A stretch of DNA of 64,000 nucleotides, taken from the NCBI GenBank assembly GCA_003254925.1, contig QANZ01037815.1, positions 69,093-133,092 of the forward strand, given 5' to 3'. This stretch comes from Chamaecrista fasciculata (Eukaryota > Streptophyta > Magnoliopsida > Fabales > Fabaceae). Under the pieces are notes generated by a model, which was given only the letters and a program-made list of their open reading frames with translations, had not been told where the DNA came from and did no database searches. Position numbers and translations under genes: made by a program. Position 1 is the stretch's first letter. The number at the start of each line of letters is the position of its first letter. Positions 22,788 through 48,500 of this stretch are shown piece after piece.

Positions 22788-23154
22788 CCTTGATTGGCTT
22801 CACTCATTATCCGACCCCACATACACACTCACAATCACCATTAAGATGAGATCTCCTCAGCCTGATTTTCAAAGTATACACATAGCTATAAATCATGAAT
22901 GAATTGAACAATACCAATTGAGGTTTATTTAAAAATATAATTATAAAATAAATATTCTATCTTTAATACCAATATTTCAAAATTAACAAAAATTCTTAAT
23001 AGTTGATTGTTAAGTAATTGGGGTAATACTTACTTGCATCACCCACTTATTTGAAGTTTGAAGTGATTAGAATAATGAGGATATTATTTATGTGGAGGTA
23101 GTATCAATCACAATAGCAGTATAACAACAACATACTCATCATGATAAATCAACT
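22788..23154. other. AT-rich spacer
   Basis: Nothing recognised; it leads into the tandem foldback array. Confidence 0.4.
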
Positions 23155-23215
23155 TAATTTATCTTCTTCCCATAATCATCTATATCTAATTGTCAAAACT
23201 ACTATTATTATATAA

Positions 23216-23715
23216 GGTAAATTACACTTTGGTACTCTGTGGTAAGGACCAGTTCCACTTTGGTACCATGTTCTTTCAAAAGTGACATATTAGTACCATG
23301 TTCAATTCATCGTTAGCACTTCGGTACCTAAAATTTTTTTTTTCTATTACCTCTTGATGAAAAAAGCACGTGCAGTTTATGTGTATGGTCAAAAATATGA
23401 AATCCACCATCCAAAACTCAAATTTCACGATTCAGCCTCCGAAAAAACGATTCAGTATGTACTTGAAGGCAGAGAATTTTGTGTTTTTTTTTCAGGCTGA
23501 ATCTGAAATCTAAGTTTAGGAGGGTAACTTTCATATTTTTGACCATGTACGTGAATTGCAAGTGCTTTTTCCCATCAAAAAGTAACTGAAAAAGAGTTTT
23601 GGGCACCAAAGTGTCTAGGACGAATAGAACATGGTACTAAACTGTCACTTCTGAAATAACAGGATGCCAAAATGGAACCGGTCCATATCACAGGATACCA
23701 AAGTGTAATTTACCC
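23216..23715. mobile_element. foldback MITE, array copy A
   Basis: A complete 500-bp member with arms of over 100 bases: TACACTTTGGTAC at the left mirrored by ACCAAAGTGTAATTTACCC at the right. Flanks share ATTATATA. Likely Mutator-type nonautonomous element; noncoding. Confidence 0.65.
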
Positions 23716-24090
23716 AATTATATATGACGATGACATGTTTGAAATTTTCCAATTCTATTAGATGTCCTTGAAGGGACAACATACTTTGACGGGTTCAAAA
23801 GGTAGAAATGTATGATAATAAAGAAGCATATGGTTGAATTGGGTTAAGCTAAGTTTTTTTTATTACAGGTAAATTTGGGTTGGATTTTTAGAAAAATCAT
23901 ATCAATCCAAATCAACCAAAATCAAATACCAATGGGTTGGGTTTGGCGGGTTCAAGGGTCGACCCATTCCAATTTACAATTTTTTTTGCCAAAAATAGAC
24001 TTCACTTATCTTCTCTAAATAATCATCTAGATCTAATTATCAAAACTACTATTATTATATAGAGTAAATTACACTTTGGTACCATGCGAT

Positions 24091-24091
24091 N
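24091..24091. other. ambiguous base N in left foldback arm
   Basis: A single N falls inside array copy B, at the point where about 100 bases present in copies A and C are missing. It looks like a collapsed gap rather than one unknown base. Confidence 0.7.
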
Positions 24092-25839
24092 TTCTGTTAC
24101 CTCTTGATGAAAAAAGCACGTGCAGTTTATGTGTATGGTCAAAAATATGAAATCCACCATTCAAAACTCAAATTTCACGATTCAGCCTCCAAAAAAAAGA
24201 TTCAGTATGTACTTGAAGGCAGAGAATTTTGTGTTTTTTTTCAGGCTGAATATGAAATCTAAGTTTAGGAGGGTAACTTTCATATTTTTGACCATGTACG
24301 TGAATTGCACGTGCTTTTTCCCATCAAAAAGTAACAGAAAGAGAGTTTTGGGCACCAAAGTGTCTAGGACGAATAGAATATGGTACTAAAATGTCACATT
24401 TAAAATAACAGGATACCAAAATGGAACTGGTCCATATCACAGGGTACCAAAGTGTAATTTACCCAATTATATATGACGATGACATGTTTGAAATTTTCCA
24501 ATTCTATTAGATGTCCTTGAAGGGACAACATACTTTGACGGGTTCAAAAGGTAGAAATGTATGATAATAAAGAAGCATATGGTTGAATTGGGTTAGGCTA
24601 AGTTTTTTTTTTTATTACAGGTAAATTTGGGTTGGATTTTAAAGAAAAATCATTTCAATCCAAATCAACCAAAATCAAATACCAATGGGTTGGGTTTGGC
24701 GGGTTCAAGGGTCGACCCATTTCAATTTACAATTTTTTTTGCCAAAAATAGACTTCACTTATCTTCTCTAAATAATCATCTAGATCTAATTATCAAAACT
24801 ACTATTATTATATAGAGTAAATTACACTTTGGTACCATGCGATAAGGACCGATTCCACTCCCTATTTTTTGAAAAGTAATATTTTAGTATCATGTTTTAT
24901 TCGTCGTTAGTACTTTGGTACCAATTTTTTTTCCTGTAACCTCTTGATGAAAAAAGCACGTGTAGTTCTTGTGCATGGTCAAAAACACGAAATCCACCAT
25001 CCGAAACTCAGATTTCACGATTTAGCCTCCAAAAAACACAATTCAGTATGTACTTAAAGGAAGAGGATTTCGTGTTTTTTTAGGCTGAATAGTGAAATTT
25101 AAGTTTAAGAGGGTAGATTTTATGTTTTTGGCCATGTACGTAAACTGCACATGCTTTTTTTTCGCCAAAAAGTAATGGAAAAAGAGTTTTGGGTACCAAA
25201 GTACCAACGACGAATAGAACAGGGTACTAAAATGTCACTTTTGAAAGAATAAGGTTCCAAACCACAGGGTACCAAATTAAGTGTAATTTACCCTATTATA
25301 TATGATGATGACATGTTTGAAATGTTCCAATTTTTTTAGATGTCCCTAAAGGGACAACATAATTTGACGGGGTTCAAAAGGTACAAATGTATGAAAATAA
25401 ATAAACATATGGTTGTATTGGATTAGGCTAAAATTGTTTTAGGACAGGTTAATTTGGGTTGAATTATAAAGAAAAATATTTCAATCCAAATCAACTAAAA
25501 TCAAATAGCAATGGGTTGGGTTGGACAGGTTCGCGTGTCCGCCCATTCCAATTTAAGCAATATCATATTATCATATGTTATGTGAAAAATCATTGTTTTT
25601 GTACTCAAATTTTAATGAAAAAATTTTCTATTATTGTTATGTGAATAAATAAGTCAATAATATGATCAAAACTTAAAAAAGTTATATACTCATATTTGAA
25701 GTATCTAAAATTAATGTGCAACATTGTAAGATAGATGTTAACATTTTCAATTAAGTAAGACCTTATGTTATGAGTTAAATTATATTAAATTGTATTGAAT
25801 TATATATCATAAGTTAGTTTTTTAATACACAAAATGTAG

Positions 25840-26033
25840 TGTTTCAATATATTAAAAAAAAAGTAGTGCAGTTAGCAGATTAGGTTGGGTTGAGCAGGCT
25901 AGAAATTTTTAAACTCACAACCCAACCCAAACCACTACAAGCTCATTTATTTTATACCAAACCAACTCACTGGCCTAAACCAAACCAACCAAAACTATGG
26001 GTTGGCGGGTTGGGTTGAACTGCTAAACACCCA
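25840..26033. repeat. hAT-like right-end relic
   Basis: Subterminal GGGTTGGCGGGTTGGGTTG repeats leading to a terminal AACACCC, as at the right end of the complete element at 22040-22779. No matching left end or target duplication found. Confidence 0.5.
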
Positions 26034-26259
26034 TATAATACTATTACTATTATATATTATCTTTCTTATATTACTACCAACCCAAACTACTTTATTTTTT
26101 TTTTTTAATATTTCCTTATTTCCTTTTAAATTTATAAAGCATATTATGTAATATTTTATGTAATTGAATCATTCAGAGTTTAGAATAGTGATTCATTTTC
26201 TTTTTCATGTATATATAGTACATGTATTGGTAAAATTTAAAATTAATCATTTTATCTAA
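26034..26259. other. AT-rich spacer
   Basis: Nothing recognised. Confidence 0.3.
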
Positions 26260-26875
26260 TGATTTTTAAACTTGAACTTCTCATCGTTAAGCAGTTAGGG
26301 TACCTGAAGTTTTGTTCTATCAATTTTGAATGAAAAATAGTGACGTGGCACAATTTTAGCCATCGGTTTTCAATGTATCTCACTTGTCAATTTCGCGCAT
26401 CTTAAAATACATAATTAATTTTTTAACAAATTAATCAAATTAAATATTTTTATTAATATAAACATCATTAAACTCATGCATAATTAATTTTTTATCAATA
26501 TATACAAGTTAAAAAATACATTATATAAATAAATGGGTTAATTAAAAATTATGATCTTTTTTAGAATAGAGTGGCTCAATTTGGACAAAAAACAGAATAA
26601 ATGTGAAAGTTTAATGATCAAAATAAAACAAAAAATAGTTTTACGACCAAAATGTAAATTATCTGATAGTTTGTGTACGAAAATTTAATTTTTCACTGAG
26701 TCACATGAGTGTCACATCAGTTGTTTTCCTCAAAATTGATTGAACAAAATCTCAGGTATCCTAACTACTTAATGAGGAGAAGCTCAGGTAGCCAAAGTGA
26801 AACCTGAAAAACCACACAACAACAATGGGAGATTTGGTCATACCACGAGTACCTTTTATGTAATTTACCCTAATT
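26260..26875. repeat. foldback element, decayed
   Basis: An arm at about 26270-26330 (CTTGAACTTCTCATCG...GGTACCTGAAGTTTTG) returns inverted at about 26730-26795 with roughly four-fifths identity. The right outer end runs on to GTAATTTACCC (26862-26872), the terminus of the same family as the array. The left outer end is not visible, so the element is incomplete or nested. Confidence 0.5.
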
Positions 26876-27180
26876 TTTTTGGTTCACTATTACAGATAAA
26901 GGAAATAAAATATGTAATTTTTCATAATCATTAATAAATAAAAAACTAAACACACAGTTTTTTTAATATGTAATGAACTAACCAGAATAGTTAAATTAAA
27001 CAATCATTATAAAGTACAAAGGATCAAAAGGTAAAAAAAACACGAGACATACAACTACAAGTGTGTATTAAATTAACATGTCAATAATCATTATTTTATT
27101 ATAAAAAATCAAATTATTGAAACCGATAGATATCAATATCAAGCTCAAAATTTAAAAATAAAAAAATAAAACATAAGGTA

Positions 27181-27344
27181 TGTGCAAGTTGGCGGGTTGG
27201 ATTGGATTGAGCAGGTTCAAAATTTTATAAGCTGCAATCAACTCAAATCATTGGGGGCTCACTTTTTATTGGCCCAAATTAACCCGCTAGCCCAACCAAA
27301 ACATACATGTTGGATTGGATTTGGCGGGAACCGCTGAACACCCA
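27181..27344. repeat. hAT-like right-end relic
   Basis: GGCGGGTTGG-type subterminal motifs followed by a terminal AACACCC, again matching the right end of the hAT-like element at 22040-22779. Solo end only. Confidence 0.5.
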
Positions 27345-28174
27345 TAAATAAAAGTTTTTCTTTGACTTCATTTAATTTTTTCTTATATGTAAATTCTCTT
27401 ACTTATTGTATGTTTTTAATTCAGTTAAACAAATGATATATATGATAATACAAGTAATATAACTATAAAAAAAAAAAAATGATTCCCCTTTTATTTAGTT
27501 TTTCATTCTTTTATAACTTTGGATTTCACTCACAATGGATGATAAAATCCACCAATGATAGTGGCTAAATTTTACTCATTATAGTTTTACCAAATACTAA
27601 TTGTAAACTTATGTTAACTTATACAAAAGTTGAACAATTTTTATATGGATAAACTAATACTTTAGTCCTTATAGTTTTACTAAATTTGTAACTCAGTCTC
27701 TGTATTTTTATTTGTTGTAACTTAGTTTTTATATTTTTTTGAAAAATTATAAGACAATCCTTAATCTTTCACACGGTTAAAACTCTGTTAGCTAAATGTC
27801 TATTTGGCATTTGAATGCATTTAGGTAATAAAAGAAAAAGATTCTTCGAATTTAATAACAATAGCCAAACCCACAAAAACTACACTATAGTTATCCAATT
27901 CTTGAAACCATACCATATACCATTTCCTCCTTTTGGGATACCATTCTCATATGACAGAAGCAAGATCATCTCCCCCAAGGTTTTGGTAAGAGAAGAAAAT
28001 CTTATGGGATTAGAGATGATCAAAATACCTATGCTCAATGAGGACTTACCTCAACAGGTTCGAGTCTGGGTAGGTAGTATCCTCCCCTTACCTTACCCAT
28101 ATTTATTTATATATATAAAAAATATAATAATTTATAACTTTATGTATTGAGAAAATATTAAATTATAAAAATAA
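27345..28174. other. AT-rich intergenic
   Basis: Contains a plus-strand frame (27815-28150) with no recognisable family. Probably repeat debris; nothing supported. Confidence 0.4.
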
Positions 28175-28359
28175 GGGTAAATTACACTTTGGTACCCTGT
28201 GGTATTCTCCATTAACACTTTTGTACCCTTTGGGTTTATTTTGTAATTTTAACCACAACAAATTTTACTAAAATTACACATTGACCCCAAATTTTTTTAA
28301 AAGTTTTCATTTTAGTCCCTAGATAATATGTATCTAGGGACCTATTTGTAATTTTTGAA
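28175..28359. repeat. left half of a foldback MITE
   Basis: Matches the left arm of the complete palindrome at 29001-29431 (GGGTAAATTACACTTTGG ... GTCCCTAGATAATATGTATC), minus the two inner repeats of the CACTTTGGTACC motif. The right arm is missing and the sequence stops at an N (28360) shortly after the centre of symmetry. Confidence 0.65.
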
Positions 28360-28360
28360 N

Positions 28361-29000
28361 TTATAAGAATTCTCAGGGTTTAGGTCTAAGTATGGGTTTG
28401 ACTATTCAGCGGGTATGAGGATGAACATTGATTTTAATACCCGCTCATATATGAGTCCGAGTTCGAATTCGAGGATCATAGTATATACCCATACCCTTCT
28501 TATAATCATCCATACATGGGACAAGATAGATCCAAAATACATTGGGTTAGCTTTGATTGATGAAGTAATTAAGCATAATTTTGGGAAACACAACAATGAA
28601 AATGTCATGTTTGGACTACAACTTAAAGTAAAAATTGATACTTTATGTGTTTTTTGGCCCAAAATCCTTCATTTATCTCCTTTTGCATTTTGCATTTGAA
28701 TTTAAATTGAATCAATAAATTAGTCTTTGAATAATCGAAATATACTATTTGGTTAATGAGATATTTTAATTACCAACGACTTGGTCCTTAGTAAAGATTT
28801 GATCTTTAAATTTAAACTAACTTTATATTTTTTGTCTCGAAATTTGTATGATATTATTACTTGGTAGTCATTAAATTTAACATTTTTTTGTCAATGATTT
28901 TGGTAGATCAGATAAAACAATTGTATGGAATAATATCTCTTTTATATTAGGACTCAGCACTCAGGTTTTATATTCTCTCGCCCCCCCCCTAAAAAAAAAA
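28361..29000. other. intergenic, degenerate repeat
   Basis: GGGTATGAGGATG...TACCCATACCC sequences (28410-28500) look like decayed transposon ends. A C9 run followed by a poly-A run lies just before the palindrome. No gene supported. Confidence 0.4.
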
Positions 29001-29431
29001 GGGTAAATTACATTTTGGTACCCTGTGGTTTGACCCTATTTCACTTTGGTACCATGTGGTTTGAAACTTGACACTTTGGTACCCTGTGGTATTCTCCTTT
29101 AATACTTTGGTACCCTTTGGAGCTATTTTGTAATTTTAACCATAATAAATTTTACAAAAATTACATATTGACCCCTAAATTTTTTTTGAAGTTTTCATTT
29201 TAGTCCCTAGATAATATGTATCTAGGGACCTATTTGTAATTTTTTAAAAACTTTTTGGGGTCAATATGTAATTTTTGAAAAATTTATCATGGTTAAAATT
29301 ACAAAATAACTCCAAAGGGTACCAAAGTGTTAATGGAGAATACCACAGGGTATCAAAGTGTCAAGTTTCAAACCACAGGGTACCAAAGTGAAATAGGGTC
29401 AAACCACAGGGTACCAAAGTGTAATTTACCC
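29001..29431. mobile_element. 431-bp near-perfect palindromic MITE
   Basis: GGGTAAATTACATTTTGG at the left and CAAAGTGTAATTTACCC at the right begin arms of about 213 bases that pair almost throughout. They meet at the centre TCCCTAGATA/TATCTAGGGA around 29216. Poly-A runs flank both sides (28991-29000, 29432-29440), compatible with a 9-10 bp Mutator-type target duplication. It ends 325 bases before the MED13 start codon. Confidence 0.8.
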
Positions 29432-29644
29432 AAAAAAAAAATTATTTATTACACATCTGCCAAGATTCGGAATTGCTGGCGCGTGCAGTTGCTATATGGA
29501 ATGGTACGCGAACTGAGATCGCTGGCCGAATCGAAACTGCAATTTTCGTTCGCCTCTGCTACTGCTAGCGTCCCTTCTACGTATCTCATAGTTATCGCAT
29601 AGTCAGATCGAAGCGCTTATATTCTCTCAGCCCTTGTTACTGCA

Positions 29645-29652
29645 AAACCCTA
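29645..29652 (+). promoter_or_regulatory. telo-box in MED13 leader
   Basis: AAACCCTA, a motif common in 5' regions of plant genes for growth and translation. It is 105 bases before the MED13 ATG. A single 8-mer, so functional meaning is uncertain. Confidence 0.4.
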
Positions 29653-29756
29653 GTTCTCTTCCTTCAAGTTTTCGCGCTAACTCCTGCTTTTGATGTTCCC
29701 ATCTTATACTCAGTAGCTGTTTGACCACTCCGAAGCCTTCATAACCGTAATAAGTT

Positions 29757-43464
<13,708 letters not shown>

Positions 43465-45554
43465 CACAATATGACTCCAACAAACCCTTAACAGCCAGCC
43501 ATAAGGAGCTCTGAAATAGACAGACTGTATCATACTAGTTATACTATTACTAGGTCCACAGATTCTATGTAAAGTAAATGTAAATCCCGCTGATGCGTTT
43601 TAGGAGGAAATAGATTCAGCAATTGTAGATAGGATATTGTGGAGAATGTACTCATAGAACGAACACCTTAGTTGACTTTACCCAGGTTAGCGTCATTTAT
43701 AGAAGCGGTTGATTCTAGCTTTATGCTAGGAGTAGGGGACTTGGGGCTCCGGAATTTTGCCACTGTAATTATGATTTTTAAGACAAAATCACCTACTAAC
43801 TAGATACTACATTTTAAACGATTTTAATGTGCTGGCCATGATTATTTTGCCTGCCCGATGATGAATTGATTATTTGAAATCTTGCAACTGGCATTTAATT
43901 GCTGTTTTTTGATTGTTGGTAAAGACCTCGTTTTGTTAATTCATCCCGTAGTGCAGTGTTCTAGTTTCTGAGACATTTTTGCATAGAAATGGATAATTTT
44001 ATACTTTTCACTAGCTAAACTAGTTGTCTTAAGACAAGATTGTATAGATTTTCCTTTAACTTTTTTTTTTTTGGTCTAAATTTTAATAACATTGACCAAA
44101 ATCTATTTAATTCTCACAAAATGATATTGTGAATCAGTAAAAAAAAGGTAAAGAAGTTCAATTGTTGTTTCTACAAAAACTACGAGATCGTGTTTCTTTA
44201 ATCGGTAATATCTTACAAACAGACCTTTCAAAGTTTTCAATTTAAATTAAACTATCTTGAATAATCAAAATCATGTTCATTAGAAGCTATTTATTTAATC
44301 CATCATTTCTTCAAAATATTGTATTGTGAACAACACACACGGGTATAGATAAATTTCGGAGGCTCACATATTATCGTTGGCAACAAGCAAAGCTGTTTTA
44401 ATTTTCTCTTTAATTTATAAAATGAAACAACTTACAGTAAAATCGAAGATGATTAGTTGCTTCATTCTTGGAGTAGTAAGTATCGTATAATTAATCTTAC
44501 ATTTTTATTTAGTTCTTCTAAGGAGATGTAACCTTCAATTATAAAAGAAAATTTGAGCTACAAGTACTTGGATGTTGCCCACAATGCCATTCGCAAATAA
44601 TTGGCTCTGCAATTCTGTCCACAAGTAAGAAATACAGAGGACATCACCACAAGGCTCGTCGTCTATCATTTATTATTTGGATTTTAAGGTAACGCCAAAG
44701 CGCAGATAAATATCACAGTATGAAACCCGCAACAACAGATACGAGTTCCCAAATTGACCAACAATTCCTGCTTGCTTGGATGTCTACACATACATAAGGG
44801 CTAGATACCACGGTCTTAAAATAGAACCGTGAGTCAATTAATTAATTACAGCTTTCGAATTCACCAAAGACCTGTCTAAATAAGAATAAAGAATTTAACA
44901 CCGATGCAAATTGCTGCAGATTTGGACGCTCAAGAATAGCCAATTGCATTCCATAGAAATAAAAATGCTTTGTACAAATTTTTTTGGAAATGTCAAAACT
45001 GCTGAAAAATTTACAACCAGTTTCTCAATGCTTTTGACTATACACCCTAGGATGCAAGCGTCAGTAAGTTTCCTATTCATACTAAGCTATCTCCTTTTTC
45101 CCCTTTTTGATTAAATTGTTACAAGTATACCCCCTTAATTTATAGTACCACTTTTATGTACAAAATAACACCCCGAGAGCCCACTTCGATGCTGCTGGCA
45201 GAAGCATAACATTAGAGGTTGAGTCACCAAGCATTAATGCGTAGCTCTATAACTCTTGGTTCTTCAGTAGGATTCCAGTTCCAACTACCAATTCCATCCA
45301 AAAAAATGCCTCACAACAATGCTGTGTGGCTGTACACTCGTAAAGACAATTCCCAGATGTAAGAATTACATCCACGCAGCCTCAAATACCTAAACATCAA
45401 TAATCAGTGAGACACTAGCTCAACAAAAAAAGCAAAAATTTTGAACCAAGTAGATATACCTATCAAGCAGAAAAAACACTCGATCCAACAAGAACCCAAG
45501 CAGTAAATAAACTTCTGCTGAGTACCATATACGGTAAAGAATTATCCCTGGGGA
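43465..45554. other. convergent MED13/DEK1 3' region
   Basis: Tail-to-tail interval. The first 300-400 bases are probably the MED13 3' UTR; the last 400 or so probably belong to the DEK1 3' UTR (minus strand). The middle is AT-rich without coding signal or a recognised repeat. Confidence 0.5.
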
Positions 45555-48500
45555 CTACAGAGCTTCAAGAGTTATTGACGCCTTGGTGAAAACAGAGAGG
45601 ACAAAGGGTGCTTCTTCCCCAGGGTGTATAGTAGTAGGAACTATAGTGTATCCCTTTGGATCAGGTTCCAGAACCATTTCACACGATATTTCTCGAGAAT
45701 TAACATAGTCTGTCCCACCAACTGATTCATGAAGGTATATATTGAAATTAGCACGTCGGCCACGAGTTTTTAGTATCCTCATTCCAATGTAGAACATCAT
45801 CGAGTCATGGCTTGATTGATAATTTCTAAAACCAGCTGTCGTCCTTGAAAACCCCACACCCTATAAATATGATGACAATATGTTCAAAAAAAATCCTAGA
45901 GACATCTTTTTCAAATATAAGCATTATTTTGAATGTAAAATACCTGAGTTAAGGTAATGAATACATGAATTGGACATGATGCATTGTGCCCAGTCGCTTT
46001 CAGTCTGAACTGTGGATTTTGATGCCATGTTTCATAATCCTGACAGCCGCCAGCACTGTAACCACGCCATTGGCTATGAACAGAATAACGCATCTCTGGA
46101 GGGTAGATACGACAAACATATATTGATCGAAAATGAATCTGGAAGTCTTGCCAAGACATCCAGAATATACCATCCTTTGACTGTTCAATAAAAAGTAAAA
46201 AAAAATACCATTAGGTGATGGTGATTGCTGAAACAAGATCAGGGTGACAACAGGGTTACAGCAAGTTTGCTCATTCATGGTAATTTATTGAGCCATCTGG
46301 AATTTTGCAAGGGTTAAAGCACAAGACTGATCTACAACAGCAAAATAAAAATAACAACCTGTGGAACATGCTTCAGCTTGTGCTTCATCCTGTCTGTCCA
46401 TTCAGATGATGAATCAGACCAAGGGCCATTCCACTCAACTTCATTCGCCCATGGATTTCGGATCTGAACCAGTCTATGACTATCCACCTCTCTCACCTAA
46501 ATTGTATCACATTAGTGACTGTTAAATTTCATTCGGATTATGAATAAAATGACATGTACATGTATTCCAGCATTACCTGTAATATAGAATATGCATGCCC
46601 TTGCACAATGCCACTAGAAGAAATGTGAACATCAGAACCCGAAGGACTTCCTGCACCAAGAAGGAAACCCTCGTTCTTGAAGCGTAACAATTGGGACCAC
46701 AATCTACCACTTGCGAGGTCAATCTGGGATTCAGCACTCCTCATGTCAATTTCCTCCCCAGCACCACCAGTTAGGTCTACAAGGGCATCCTGAACAAGCC
46801 CACCTTCTAATGCCTCAAAAGAACCATGCAACTTTGCATATGCCTTCTCCAATATAGAGACCCAGAGTTCATTACCCTTCTTACTGGTAGCAAATGCTGG
46901 TTTACCCGGTGACTCACATGGAATCCAATCGTCAACAACAACAGGAACCCACTCACCCTACATATTTTGAACCAGAACATGCAAACATTAAGATGCCAAA
47001 ACTATAAAATTTTTAAGATATCAGATGAAATATGCAAATACAAGCAATTATTTTCAAAATAAATTCATTTTCAAATATTCCCCCGTCCCCCAATATTAAA
47101 TTAAAGAACATAATTTAATAACAAATCACTAAATTAAGCTCCAAGCTTTACCTATCATAATGAATACCTAGCTGCAAAGCATGAAGACAAAAGACAGAAA
47201 CACAAACACATTAATATGTTAAAGTTATAACCGTATGTCATCCAAATTCTAATCTTTTCAACTATCCAGAAATAAACCTCTTTCAAAAGAAAAACTCAAC
47301 GGGCATCATCCTACATTCTAAGAATCCTGCACAATAATTTTTCAAGTATCCTACTAGGGTATTAAACAATAGCATTCCAGCTATTCGTTTATTACCAAAC
47401 AAATTCAAGAACTACTACAACTCCATCAAGGTGGGATTTATAATATCTTGAACTATTCTCCTTTTAGTTTTGATCATTATTTTCCCTTTCTCTTTCCTCA
47501 GCCACACCCGAACCATAAAATATTTCAATTTTAACGTATATGTACATCATATGCATTTTGTCAGTGTGTAATTTCAATATCCATATCTAACATGCATATA
47601 TCCTGGATAATAGGCTGTAGGCATATCCATACTTCATGAATACCAGTCACTTCAAGAATATATATATATATATAGTCACAGCGGGGAAATGGAAATGAAA
47701 AGCAATAGACATGAGATTCACAGCATATGCATATTACCTGAACACAAAAGCGAACAGTATAAATGCCCTCTTCATTATATCCAGGAGTAATTATCACTTC
47801 TGATATACGAGAAACATCAGTCAAAACGGCAACAGCACTCAAGAACCAACAATCACCTAGCCGGCCCTATTCAATACACAGATCATTAGTTAAAAATGAC
47901 TACAAGAAATCAGCATTTACTGCCAAATTCTTGCAAGTAGATGGAATAAATGGTGAAACCTGGCAAACATCTGAAGGATTTGCAGGCCCAGAAAATAAGC
48001 ATGGATGACACTCTAGACGGTTCTGTCTCACAATTTCACCTGGTCTCATCCACTCAGAAACAACCTATATAGGAAGCAAAAATCAGTTTCTGGTAACTTG
48101 GAAAAAAATAATGACATAAAAATTCAAGAGGGAAAAACCTGTAACTTTGCAGGTGGATTTTCAGGGTCCACAAACAATGATTGATCATTTGGAGGAAACT
48201 CCTGATCAGTAAAATGTGATTCTCCTTTAGCAAACAGAGCTTCTTTAACCGCCAACTCCACCGATAGCATCCGTTGGTTAATTTCTTCTTGTGTTTCAAT
48301 TCTTGGTTTTCTAAACTTCCTGGCAAAGGAATCTACATGAACCACAACAGCATCACGTTCTGACCTTCTTTTCCTTCCACTAGAATACTGCCCATCCCAA
48401 TCTACATCATCTCTGTCATATAAATCCACATCAGCAGGATCACTGTCCCATTCATCGACCTAGGTAGAACAAAAATTAAGAGGTCAGACAACCATAGCTG

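Larger units (their letters stand above)
23155..25560. repeat. tandem array of three ~0.75-0.85 kb units
   Basis: Three head-to-tail units (about 23155-24000, 24001-24755 and 24756-25560). Each joins a short flank (ATCATCTAGATCTAATTATC-like), a foldback MITE starting GTAAATTACACTTTGGTAC and ending GTGTAATTTACCC, and a hAT-like tail with GGGTTGGGTTTGGCGGGTTC. Units 1 and 2 differ by only scattered bases; unit 3 is more diverged. Unit 2 lacks about 100 bases of its left arm exactly where an N stands (24091). No genes. Confidence 0.75.

Noticed and set aside
23155-25560. CRISPR-like regular repeats
   Set aside because: Units are about 0.8 kb and transposon-derived in a plant nuclear genome; no short repeat-spacer pattern.
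27815-28150. 111-codon plus-strand frame
   Set aside because: Low-complexity and no recognisable domain, in repeat debris.
29327-29602. 91-codon frame upstream of MED13
   Set aside because: It begins inside the palindromic MITE and runs into the MED13 promoter; translation is repeat-derived.
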